Part shown: positions 44,567 through 53,389 of the stretch, in pieces
Layout of the letters: every line of letters starts with the position of its first letter
How positions within the stretch are numbered: position 1 is the first letter of the stretch
Assembly (NCBI GenBank): GCA_049317525.1
Contig: JBMOIC010000006.1
Span: forward strand, 1-64,000
Length of the DNA stretch: 64,000 nt
DNA from: UBA961 sp049317525
GTDB lineage: Bacteria; Bacteroidota; Ignavibacteria; Kapaibacteriales; UBA961
Direction: 5' to 3'
Position numbers and translations under genes: made by a program
The notes under the pieces: model-generated
What the model saw: only the letters and a program-made list of their open reading frames with translations
Told to the model about the DNA's origin: nothing
Databases searched by the model: none

Positions 44567-45598
44567 CGGATTTCTAGGGTGGCTTTGGGTATGTGATAAT
44601 ATTTCAAGTACATTAATAAGTACTTCTTGAGGTTCTATTGTTTCCATACATGCATGATGTTGCAATGGACATTCCTTTTGGCCATGAATAGAACATGGTC
44701 TACAAGGTATATCTTTTTGTATAATTAATGATTTTTTTGCCAATGGCCCAAAACCAAATGCAGGATGAGTAGGCCCAAATAATGCTATTGTAGGACAATT
44801 CGCTAATGATGCCAAATGAACTGGTGCGCTATCATTAGAAATCAATACTTTAGATTTTGCTAATAATGAAACTGTTTGAGTTAATGTTAATGAACCGGCT
44901 AGATTGTGAATACTCTTATGCTCAAATGGAATAGAAACCTGGCATAGATCTTTATCTTGCTTAGATCCTATCAATACAATTGAGTATTCTGTTTGTTCAA
45001 GAAGTAAAGTAATTAAAGAACGTATATGGGTCTCAGGCCATCTTTTGGTATTCCATGCACTTCCTGGTGCAATGACAATTATTCCATGTTCAGAATCAAT
45101 ATCCAATAAAATACTTTGCTCTAGATTTATAATAGGAGTTATCCTTTGTAAGCTCATACCTTTTATATATGATTCAATAAGATCCTGATTTCTTTCAATT
45201 TCATGACAATTTTTTCTGTACTGTACAGACTGAGAATATAGAAAAGAACCTGGAGAAATTGTAAAACCAATTCTATGAGTACAATGTGTTAATACAGACA
45301 ACAATGCTGTTCTAAAAGACCTATGCAAGCAAAATACTGCTGCAGGTGTATACTTTGACAATTGTTTTGCTATCTGCAATATTCCCCTGATACCTTTATG
45401 CTGTGACCTTTTATCATAAATTAATACATGGTCTATGTGTTGAGCATGTACAACTAAATCTTCTGCTATAGGAATAGTTACGTACACAATTGTACAAGAT
45501 GGAATTGATTCCTTTAACAAAGAAGCAGAATACAATCCTAATGCAATATCACCAATAAAGCCAGTTTGAATTAAGACAAAAACAGGATTAGGCCTCAT
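44564..45598 (-). CDS. Glycosyltransferase family 9 (heptosyltransferase-like)
   Basis: A 344-residue cytoplasmic enzyme of the WaaC/WaaF (GT9) type, adding heptose or a related sugar to the lipopolysaccharide core. Typical marks are LIQTGFIGDIALG near the N-terminus, IVIAPGSAWNTKRWP, ISNDSAPVHLASL and the C-terminal CPLQHHACMETI. The frame opens at 45652, but the ATG at 45598 starts the domain directly and overlaps the LpxL-like gene by 11 nt rather than 65. It sits in an envelope operon with that acyltransferase. Confidence 0.88.
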   Translation of the reverse strand: MRPNPVFVLIQTGFIGDIALGLYSASLLKESIPSCTIVYVTIPIAEDLVVHAQHIDHVLIYDKRSQHKGIRGILQIAKQLSKYTPAAVFCLHRSFRTALLSVLTHCTHRIGFTISPGSFLYSQSVQYRKNCHEIERNQDLIESYIKGMSLQRITPIINLEQSILLDIDSEHGIIVIAPGSAWNTKRWPETHIRSLITLLLEQTEYSIVLIGSKQDKDLCQVSIPFEHKSIHNLAGSLTLTQTVSLLAKSKVLISNDSAPVHLASLANCPTIALFGPTHPAFGFGPLAKKSLIIQKDIPCRPCSIHGQKECPLQHHACMETIEPQEVLINVLEILSHTQSHPRNP

Positions 45599-46463
45599 AT
45601 TTCCACCTATTATGTTGCCATGTCCACTGTTCAGGGGCTTGTTCAATTGCATGCTCTAATTCATTTAGATGCCTTTCTGTTAAATGAAAGACATTTTCTT
45701 TACTAAAAGACAAATCATCAGACTTAATTTCTTTCATTGTTACTGTATAATGTCCTTGTTTATCTCGATGCGGAATACAAAACACTAAAGGTGCATGATA
45801 ACGTAAGCATAGGGATGCTGGTGCCTCAAATACAGCAGCTTTTCTTCTAAAAAAAGGCAAGAATATATCTTTTTTCGGGTCTGCTGCTTGATCTACTAAT
45901 AAGGCTATTGGTTTATTATCTTTTAAGTTATTAATTAATGGTTTTGCAGCTTTTTCCATAGAGACTGTTCGATTTCCAGCACGCTCTCTTAATGAAGTGA
46001 TAGCTTTGTGTATAAGCGGATTTCTTTGTTCTTTAGCAACTAATAAGACTGATTGTTGCATTGCTAATCCGGCTGCATAAGCAAGTAACTCCCAATTACC
46101 AATATGTGCTGAAATTAATATGATGCCTTTACCTTTTTGTAATAAAGTATGGACAATGTCAATATCAGGAAATGACATCATAGACTTTATTTTTGTATTA
46201 CTTAAAAATGGCATTGCACTTATTTCTAATAATACAATGCCAAGATTTTGATATGATAATGATGTAAGCCGACTATATTCTTGATGATCTTTATGTGGAA
46301 ATGCATGCTTTATATTATCAAAAGTAATTCTCTCTCTTTTTTTACTCAATTTTCTAAGAACAAATCCAATAAAAGATCCTATCTTATTTCTGAGAGAACA
46401 AGATAGAAGCGAACTAAGTATGCCTATGGATCTAAATAGAAAAAGTATGAGTTTATTTTTCAT
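45588..46463 (-). CDS. Lipid A acyltransferase-like protein (LpxL/HtrB family)
   Basis: A 291-residue membrane-anchored acyltransferase. An N-terminal helix (about 2-22) is followed by the catalytic H120-IGNW-E125 motif in SAHIGNWELL, and a later LVDQAADPKKDIFLPFF substrate-binding segment. LpxL-family enzymes transfer a secondary acyl chain to Kdo2-lipid A at the inner membrane. It begins right after the GWxTD gene stop and is followed by a core glycosyltransferase, consistent with lipopolysaccharide assembly. Confidence 0.9.
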   Translation of the reverse strand: MKNKLILFLFRSIGILSSLLSCSLRNKIGSFIGFVLRKLSKKRERITFDNIKHAFPHKDHQEYSRLTSLSYQNLGIVLLEISAMPFLSNTKIKSMMSFPDIDIVHTLLQKGKGIILISAHIGNWELLAYAAGLAMQQSVLLVAKEQRNPLIHKAITSLRERAGNRTVSMEKAAKPLINNLKDNKPIALLVDQAADPKKDIFLPFFRRKAAVFEAPASLCLRYHAPLVFCIPHRDKQGHYTVTMKEIKSDDLSFSKENVFHLTERHLNELEHAIEQAPEQWTWQHNRWKYEA

Positions 46464-47885
46464 TTATCTTGGAACACCTGTATTAGTTCCGGCTGCATTA
46501 TTTGAATCTGTATTAGCAAATTCATTATACCAATTATCATTTCTTAGTTCACCAATTGCTGTTGAATGAACTAGAATATGATTATTTATGTCTTTCATAT
46601 CAACAAAATTAAATGTTGCACCGCCTTGAATTTCAGCATAAAACCATATTTCATATGGCCTTGCAGAATTCCCCATAAATTTTCGATCTACTTGGGTAGG
46701 TTTACCATATTTTCTCATTACTCTACCTCTTTCTGATTTCCATCCTTCTGAATATTGCGGGCATGAAAAAAAGGAATTGGCATATTCTACGCTTTTTCTA
46801 AATTCTTCTAAACGTTCATTGAATGGTGTATCAGTATTTGGATCTCTTTCTTTCCAAAATCTATACATAAATTTTTGTTGAGCATTTAAAAGAGTTAAAG
46901 ATTCGAACAATGCTATTTCTGAAGAGTTTGCAAGACATTTTGCTTTTTCGTATTCCTCGATGATTCTATATTCACTATAGGTAGAAAACTCACTTTGTTG
47001 AAACAATTCATCTTCAGAAAAAGTAGCTGCTATTTCTGGCGGCATTTCTGGATTAATTACATAAAATCTCTTTTCTACAGTTGCAGAATCTTTTTGTTTT
47101 CGAGATGCTACTTTCATATTAAGATAATATACACCACTTGCTAAACCATCTAAAGGAATAATCACTTGCTCTGTTTGTGAAACTGCTATTGTAGGTCTCA
47201 TTAATGGTATTGTTACTAATTCTCTTTTTGCTGCATCTAGAATTTGATAGTACATATCTAGAGAATCTTGTAATGAGCAATGATAAATCTCGGAGTATAC
47301 TTGTAGGCTGGGATTTAAGCCTATGATTTCGAGAGTAGGAATAGGGATAATTGATAAACCATTTCTAGAAAATTGAGATGACCATGTTGAAGGAGCATCA
47401 TTTTGAATTGGATCTATTGCAATTGCAAATAAAAGATCGGATATCTGAATGTTTTGAGAATTATACGATGTAACCTTAATGGTATTTGAAGAAGTAAATA
47501 TTCTATTTGTATCATTCAAATCTTTTGCAGAAAGGGTAAATGTATAATTACCAGGATGTAAAAATATTGAAGTACTTCCAATCATATTCTTTTCATGAAG
47601 AACTATAGGTTTTTGGGAAATATTATCTACAATCCATTCTTTAGTAAACTGTTTTTTTGTGAGTATATCTGTACATTTCGCATTGAATAATATTGAAGCT
47701 GAATAACCCTCAACTTTAGTTATATATCGCATTGCTGTATCAGCAAATGAATAGTGAATTTTACATTCTGTTAAAGAGTCTGTATAGGCATATTGTACAA
47801 TATCGATTGACATATGTATATCGTTTGCCAAGAAATAACTATAGCTTGTAATGAAGTACAGACTTATAAAAAATAGATATTTCAA
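46464..47885 (-). CDS. GWxTD domain exported protein (TTG start)
   Basis: A 473-residue protein if started at the TTG at 47885. This start has AGGAG 5 nt upstream (47895-47891) and begins a signal peptide (MKYLFFISLYFITSYSYF when read as Met). An in-frame ATG at 47951 exists, but the terminator of the porV-like gene (47900-47931) lies inside that extension, so the ATG is rejected. The GWxTD domain lies about residues 290-450 (SEGWKSERGRVMRKYGKP, PYEIWFYAEIQGG, FNFVDMKD). Function of GWxTD proteins is unknown; they are common in Bacteroidota and Acidobacteria. It opens the envelope operon. Confidence 0.82.
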   Translation of the reverse strand: MKYLFFISLYFITSYSYFLANDIHMSIDIVQYAYTDSLTECKIHYSFADTAMRYITKVEGYSASILFNAKCTDILTKKQFTKEWIVDNISQKPIVLHEKNMIGSTSIFLHPGNYTFTLSAKDLNDTNRIFTSSNTIKVTSYNSQNIQISDLLFAIAIDPIQNDAPSTWSSQFSRNGLSIIPIPTLEIIGLNPSLQVYSEIYHCSLQDSLDMYYQILDAAKRELVTIPLMRPTIAVSQTEQVIIPLDGLASGVYYLNMKVASRKQKDSATVEKRFYVINPEMPPEIAATFSEDELFQQSEFSTYSEYRIIEEYEKAKCLANSSEIALFESLTLLNAQQKFMYRFWKERDPNTDTPFNERLEEFRKSVEYANSFFSCPQYSEGWKSERGRVMRKYGKPTQVDRKFMGNSARPYEIWFYAEIQGGATFNFVDMKDINNHILVHSTAIGELRNDNWYNEFANTDSNNAAGTNTGVPR

Positions 47886-47899
47886 AACTGCTCCTACAT

Positions 47900-47931
47900 A
47901 AAAAAATGCCGTCGAGAAAACCCAACGGCAT
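47900..47931 (-). terminator. Terminator of the porV-like gene
   Basis: On the minus strand, stem ATGCCGT / ACGGCAT (7 bp), 12-nt loop, then TTTTTTT. It is 45 nt past the stop of the gene at 47977. The ribosome-binding site of the GWxTD gene begins just after its T-run. Confidence 0.8.
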
Positions 47932-47976
47932 AAATATACAAAATTCATCATGGCCTAAAGATATAATTCAAATGAA

Positions 47977-49044
47977 TTAATCCATTTTTATGCCAACGCT
48001 GATGCGATGAATTAATCCAATATTAGTAGCTGGATTTGCGGAATAATCGATTTGACCATCAAATCCACCACCAACATATTTGATTCCTAAGCCACCAGCG
48101 AAATTAAATGAGTCATGGCCATATCTATAGCCAGCACGCAAAGCAAGTAAATTCTTCCATGTGTATTCTGCACCAACTGATAACATCTCTGGTGTGTCAG
48201 ACAATGTTTCGAATTGTAATGCACCTACAATACGATGTTCAGCATCTGCATCTAATTTATCTACACCATCTATAAACGCTGTAATATCTGTAGATAATCC
48301 AGCACGAAAAATCAATGGTAAATTAAATGGATTAGTTAATAACTGTTGTTCTAATGGACTTGAAGATAATTCACTAACAATTTTACCTTGTCTAGTGAGA
48401 TCAGCTCCAGTATAATTTTGTTGTCCACCTAAATTGGAAATTGAAAAAGATAAACGAGTATCTTTATAATCAGTTTTATATAAAGTTCCTATATCAAAAG
48501 CCATTCCGCTTGATGCTAATGATGCAAATGAATTTTGGATATACTTTAATGATGCGCCAAATGCGAATTCATTTGTAATATAGCCTCCGAATGTTGCTCC
48601 GAATGCAAAATCCGATATTGAATATGATGCACCGGTTCCATTTGACTTTTCTAGGGTTGTAATTGGAATATTTCCACTAGAAAAAGATGTAAGACTTACA
48701 CCGAGACGGTATGAATCACCTAATGGTAAGACCAATCCTGCAAAATTATGTGAAAAGCCTGCAAACCATTGAGTATACGATATATTAGCAGCAATACCGC
48801 TTATATCAGAAATACCTGCTGGATTCCAGTACATTGCTGTTACATCATTTGCCAAAGAGCCATAAGCTCCTGCTAATGCTGTAGCACGAGCACCAACACC
48901 AATTTTTAGGAATTGTGCACCAGCAGCACCAACTTTGCGAAAATCACCACCTGATGAGCCTGAAACATTGTCTTCTGCTATCATCAAGATTGGCAAAGAA
49001 CATGTGAACAAAGCAAGTGCTAAAATTTGTCTAATTATTTTCAT
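47977..49044 (-). CDS. PorV/PorQ family outer-membrane protein
   Basis: A 355-residue barrel protein. A signal peptide (MKIIRQILALALFTCSLPILMIA) is followed by the family hallmark AGAQFLKIGVGARATALAGA, then NDVTAMYWNPAGIS, and further strands to the end. PorV is a T9SS shuttle and attachment component in the outer membrane; PorV-like paralogues often sit beside the protein they handle. The ATG at 49044 is chosen for its strong AAAAGGAG site and signal peptide over an in-frame ATG at 49116. It is last in a three-gene unit with a TonB receptor and a giant exported protein. Confidence 0.88.
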   Translation of the reverse strand: MKIIRQILALALFTCSLPILMIAEDNVSGSSGGDFRKVGAAGAQFLKIGVGARATALAGAYGSLANDVTAMYWNPAGISDISGIAANISYTQWFAGFSHNFAGLVLPLGDSYRLGVSLTSFSSGNIPITTLEKSNGTGASYSISDFAFGATFGGYITNEFAFGASLKYIQNSFASLASSGMAFDIGTLYKTDYKDTRLSFSISNLGGQQNYTGADLTRQGKIVSELSSSPLEQQLLTNPFNLPLIFRAGLSTDITAFIDGVDKLDADAEHRIVGALQFETLSDTPEMLSVGAEYTWKNLLALRAGYRYGHDSFNFAGGLGIKYVGGGFDGQIDYSANPATNIGLIHRISVGIKMD

Positions 49045-49096
49045 GTATATTCTCCTTTTAAAATCTTCGTTATTGGATTGTTTGATTGTTGTTCCC

Positions 49097-49130
49097 ATGG
49101 AATCGAAAAGAATCATCTTTTCGATTCCAT
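49097..49130 (-). other. Perfect 15-bp hairpin between the giant exported protein and porV-like genes
   Basis: ATGGAATCGAAAAGA / TCTTTTCGATTCCAT with a 4-nt loop. There is no T-run on either side. It may act as an mRNA processing or stability element, or a partial terminator, changing the ratio of the upstream genes to the porV-like gene. Confidence 0.6.
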
Positions 49131-49146
49131 TTAGGTTTACATGTAA

Positions 49147-52100
49147 TTATTCAGGAATAACGCGGAATCCGCCGACAACTACGGCAAATTTTATAAATGT
49201 TTTTGCACCATTTGGTGTTTCTACTTGCGCGATATACACTGAACTTCCAACACGTTGGCGATTACTTGTGAGGAGATCCCACACATCCATTCCATAACGG
49301 TCATTATTTTCAGGTGTTAGCTGGCTATGAGTTAATGTTCTTACTATTTCACCAGAAGGTGTAAGTATTGTGATTTTACAATCTTTTGGTAAACGTGTAA
49401 AATACAGTTTTGCATCATATGGTGATCTTTGAGCTTGATGGCTTACATAGTATGGATTTGGTACTATCTTTATATCTTCTAGCATTTGATCGGTATATAA
49501 TTCTGTAGATGGTACAGATGGTATTACTTTTGCTCTGATTTTAGCACCTGGCATAGGGAAACCAGCTGCGCCACCAAATGTACGTAATACTACTTTATCG
49601 CCAGCAGCAAAATCTTTAGATGGAACATTTGGTATTGTGTCCCAAAGTCTTGCTCTTGTATCAGCGCCATAACCTTTATTTACATAGTCTAAACCAAAGA
49701 AATTTCCATCAACATTAATAACATGAACAAAATCGATAAGATCAGTTACATTTCTAGCTGATAATAAGTATTTACCTTGGCTGACCAATCCTGATGATTG
49801 ATCACGGCGAGAAGTTACAGAATTTACAGTACCACGTCCATTCACAAAACCAGCTGTTGCAATATTGAATTGTCCTATTGGCACTTTTTTAGAAACAGGC
49901 ATAGCAGTTCGCACAGCGCTGGAATCTGTAAAGTGAACAAGATAATTATTATTAATAATGGTAGTAGAATCACTAGAATTTAAATCTGTTGGGCGCTTAT
50001 AATTATACTTATTAATTACTCTAACATTTAAGTATTTAGTAGTAAATGTTTTGGGAGTTTGAGCTGTTCCAACTAATGCGGTGATTGTAGTATCACCACC
50101 TGGAAGAAATTCTAATGTATAGTCACCAGGACCATTATTATAAATTGAGCCACCTAAAAATCCTTGAGAATTAACAACACCACCAACTGGATTAGTAGTG
50201 GATGGATAAGCATTAAGAATAGTATCAAACCTTTGATCTGAACCCACAAATGGGAATAAATCCTGAGATGGGAATGTTACATTAGTATTAGCTCCACTTG
50301 GTGCTATTGCAAATGCTGTATCATATCTCATCATTCCACCTGATTGTTGAATAGTATAATCAAAACCAAAATCGAATGCATTCTTCATATCAGGTACTGC
50401 TAATGAATTATAGCAATTGGTATTATCATTTACTCTTTCTGTGGTAAATGTTCCTGTCCTTAAGCGTTTTTCTTTATTATCTGGCACTCCAAAACTGTCT
50501 GATTTACCAGATATTGAATCTACAATGACTGAATCTGCAAAAACATATATAGAACCATTCTCTGTAAATGTATTTAAGAATCCTTTAAAACATAAATTTT
50601 GCTCTAACCATGTTCCTGCATTGTATAGTGTTTTATTGGTTGTTAAATCACGTATAGTGATTTTGGTACCATAAACACCATATTCTGGTGGATTAGAGAA
50701 TGCAGCTGAAGGTAATGGGAAAGGCAACATAGAAACTTCTGGATTAAATTCAATTTCTAAATCATGTCCTTTTCCATCTGTTGTAAACAACTGATTTAAT
50801 CGATCTTCATCTTTAACTGGAAAACGGAAATTGAATAATCCACCTAAATTAGAAGTATCAGCGCTTACAATTTGAATTTTAGCACTGTTTCCTGTTCTAG
50901 CTGCAGCTGCTAAAGGCATAGTTTTAACAATATTTAAATCTTCAATACCTGAATTGAATTTTTTAGGTGTTGCTTGGCGATAATCACCTTCATCGAAAGC
51001 ACTTAACCAATAATAATAATCTACATTATTAAGTAATCTTTCTGTTTTTGTTAAATCTTCATTTTCTTCATTTTTTCCATCTTTATTATCATCACCACTA
51101 TCAACAAATGTTGCATTATTGGTGATTTTAGCCATATATGGTCTGATAATATCACGACGTATTTTTTTCCTCACATCAGCATTAGGTTCAAGATCATTGA
51201 ACACTAATGTTGCTAGGTTTTTGCGTAACAATGTCATTAATGCTGGGAAGAATGTATCATATGCTGTAGAATCGGTTGCGCTGAAACTAGATGTAAATCC
51301 ACTTTTACTTGTTCTCACTCCAATTGGTAAGAATATCTTCTTGCCATTTGTAGTTACTGAAGGCCAAGGTAAATCGGTAGTTTTTGACCATCTTGGAGGA
51401 TTTTGTGTAGCAGCACGATTGATAATCAATGTACCTGTTAATATAGAATCTAATTCTGCTTGAGACATTCCTGAGAACAATTGATTCCAAGGATCATTAC
51501 CAAATGGATTTTTTCTTGTAGAACCATTGATAAAACGACGTACCTTAAAGGTAAATGAATCTACTTGTTTTACGATTTGAATAGAGTCAAAATAAGGCGC
51601 AATTGCTTGATCATCTAATTCAGTTTGATAAGTTGATTGTGAAAATGGTGTTGGCATTTTCCATTCAGCTAATTGTTTCCAACCGAATGGTCCACGAGCA
51701 ATACTTTTACGGACATCAGTATCAAATGAATCTAAATCAATTCTTCTTGCACGGTATAATTTATAACCCATGAAGTCCAAACCTTTTTCTAAGTCATCAT
51801 AGGAATATTCTGCTGTTGTATCCCAAGTAACTATCACCGCATTATTTAGAGGTCTCCAATTCACTTTAGATGGATCTGGAGGAGTTGGAGTTCTAAAATT
51901 ATCATCATATACTCTTTGAGCAAATTTATCACGTTTGATAAGTTCTACCGCATCTTCGGTTCTTCCATTTGCATCATTACCATTTGGTGTATTTGCCATG
52001 ATTAAACCAACAACTGTACGGGCAGTATCTTTAGGTGCAAGATTAAATGGACCTGTAGCCATCAAGAAACGTTTATCACCCTCTGGTGTATCTCCATCTT

Positions 52101-53355
52101 TTAAGGCTAAAGCCATAAAGTCATAACGTAAATCGTTTTCTTTAGGATCTTGGTCAATTGTCCAATTTCTAAAGGTTTTTAATCCTAATTGCTCTCTATT
52201 TGTATACACTTTTTTGTCTTTACGCAAAAAGCCAGCAGAATCAGGGCTAGTACCGATTAATTGATAGCGAATAGAATCATTTCCATTTGCATCTTTCACT
52301 GTATCACGAACTACTAAAGCAGGATATGTTGATGGACTTTCTAAGAAGTCGAAACCAATATATCCAAATCCTTTACCAGCTTCTCCTTGAGTACCATTAG
52401 ACCATTGAATAGCAAGATTTAATGTGTCTTCTTCATTGTAATAACGGGTACGGTCATTGGCGGCATAATTAGCTGTAGATCCATTAACGCCTATGTCCAT
52501 ATCGAAAGCAGGTGCTAACCAACATTCACGTAAAGTATCTTTAGACTTATTGATTAAAGCATATTTAATAAATAAGAAGTCACGATAATCACCAAAACCC
52601 CATGAATAAATCATTTGCTCATATTGGATTCTTAGTGGATATCCTTCGCTTTTACGACGGCCTACACCGCCTTCATAACGGTTAAGATCTGTATCTTTAA
52701 ATGTTGCAAAAATATCCTCGCCAGAAATAAAAGCTGGTCCTTTTGGATAATTTTCAACTGTTCTTAAACCAACATTATCTTCATATCCACCAAAGTATCT
52801 ATCTTTTCTTAAGGTATCCAATGGATTTGTACTTAAATCCCAGATTGGCCATGGTGAAGATCCATCGGCTGGTTTTAATGCTGTACCATCTGATCTACGA
52901 TAATCAGATGAGAAATAAAGACGATATTTTTCTCTATTTGCATCATTTACTGGATCTTGATCTTCTTCTATCCTACCAGGAACCATCCATGAAGAGCCTG
53001 AATTTGGATTATAAGAAATTGCACATAATTTAACAGTATCGCCTTGTGGATTTAGTTTCTTTACTCCAAACCAAATACCACCACCAAAAATATATTGATT
53101 ATTGGTTCCTCTTGGCCATTTACCACCACCAACATTATTAGCAACATCTAAACCAATGATCCCATAATTTGTTGAGTAAAACTCAACGCGGCTAACTCGA
53201 TTTTTTTGTAAATCAAAAGTTCCGCTTACTGCTCTCTGTGTTTTTTCTCCGCCCTTTCCTTCAGAAGAAGACTCTTTTGTTTTGGCAAAAGAACTACCCA
53301 TAGAAGCAAATCCGAGCATTAAACCGAGTATACATAAATTTCTAACTTTATACAT
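49147..53355 (-). CDS. Giant exported protein with T9SS/FlgD-like C-terminus
   Basis: A 1,402-residue protein. A signal peptide (MYKVRNLCILGLMLGFASMGSSFA) and an N-terminal region (FYSTNYGIIGLDVANNVGGG) seen in large secreted proteins of this bacterial group are followed by long beta-rich stretches. A calcium-loop-like DDNKDG (755-760) lies near the middle. The C-terminus (IKIVPNPYYVS ... YIAQVETPNG) is an Ig-like FlgD/T9SS-type sorting domain. Probably surface-attached by T9SS. It lies 34 nt after the TonB receptor and upstream of the porV-like gene. Function is unknown; the partners suggest a surface substrate-binding or enzyme role. Confidence 0.75.
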   Translation of the reverse strand: MYKVRNLCILGLMLGFASMGSSFAKTKESSSEGKGGEKTQRAVSGTFDLQKNRVSRVEFYSTNYGIIGLDVANNVGGGKWPRGTNNQYIFGGGIWFGVKKLNPQGDTVKLCAISYNPNSGSSWMVPGRIEEDQDPVNDANREKYRLYFSSDYRRSDGTALKPADGSSPWPIWDLSTNPLDTLRKDRYFGGYEDNVGLRTVENYPKGPAFISGEDIFATFKDTDLNRYEGGVGRRKSEGYPLRIQYEQMIYSWGFGDYRDFLFIKYALINKSKDTLRECWLAPAFDMDIGVNGSTANYAANDRTRYYNEEDTLNLAIQWSNGTQGEAGKGFGYIGFDFLESPSTYPALVVRDTVKDANGNDSIRYQLIGTSPDSAGFLRKDKKVYTNREQLGLKTFRNWTIDQDPKENDLRYDFMALALKDGDTPEGDKRFLMATGPFNLAPKDTARTVVGLIMANTPNGNDANGRTEDAVELIKRDKFAQRVYDDNFRTPTPPDPSKVNWRPLNNAVIVTWDTTAEYSYDDLEKGLDFMGYKLYRARRIDLDSFDTDVRKSIARGPFGWKQLAEWKMPTPFSQSTYQTELDDQAIAPYFDSIQIVKQVDSFTFKVRRFINGSTRKNPFGNDPWNQLFSGMSQAELDSILTGTLIINRAATQNPPRWSKTTDLPWPSVTTNGKKIFLPIGVRTSKSGFTSSFSATDSTAYDTFFPALMTLLRKNLATLVFNDLEPNADVRKKIRRDIIRPYMAKITNNATFVDSGDDNKDGKNEENEDLTKTERLLNNVDYYYWLSAFDEGDYRQATPKKFNSGIEDLNIVKTMPLAAAARTGNSAKIQIVSADTSNLGGLFNFRFPVKDEDRLNQLFTTDGKGHDLEIEFNPEVSMLPFPLPSAAFSNPPEYGVYGTKITIRDLTTNKTLYNAGTWLEQNLCFKGFLNTFTENGSIYVFADSVIVDSISGKSDSFGVPDNKEKRLRTGTFTTERVNDNTNCYNSLAVPDMKNAFDFGFDYTIQQSGGMMRYDTAFAIAPSGANTNVTFPSQDLFPFVGSDQRFDTILNAYPSTTNPVGGVVNSQGFLGGSIYNNGPGDYTLEFLPGGDTTITALVGTAQTPKTFTTKYLNVRVINKYNYKRPTDLNSSDSTTIINNNYLVHFTDSSAVRTAMPVSKKVPIGQFNIATAGFVNGRGTVNSVTSRRDQSSGLVSQGKYLLSARNVTDLIDFVHVINVDGNFFGLDYVNKGYGADTRARLWDTIPNVPSKDFAAGDKVVLRTFGGAAGFPMPGAKIRAKVIPSVPSTELYTDQMLEDIKIVPNPYYVSHQAQRSPYDAKLYFTRLPKDCKITILTPSGEIVRTLTHSQLTPENNDRYGMDVWDLLTSNRQRVGSSVYIAQVETPNGAKTFIKFAVVVGGFRVIPE

Positions 53356-53389
53356 ATATACACCTTGTGTATCAAGAATTTACAAACAA

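Noticed and set aside
51119..51463. A 114-codon open frame on the plus strand
   Set aside because: Antisense to the giant exported protein and without features of its own.
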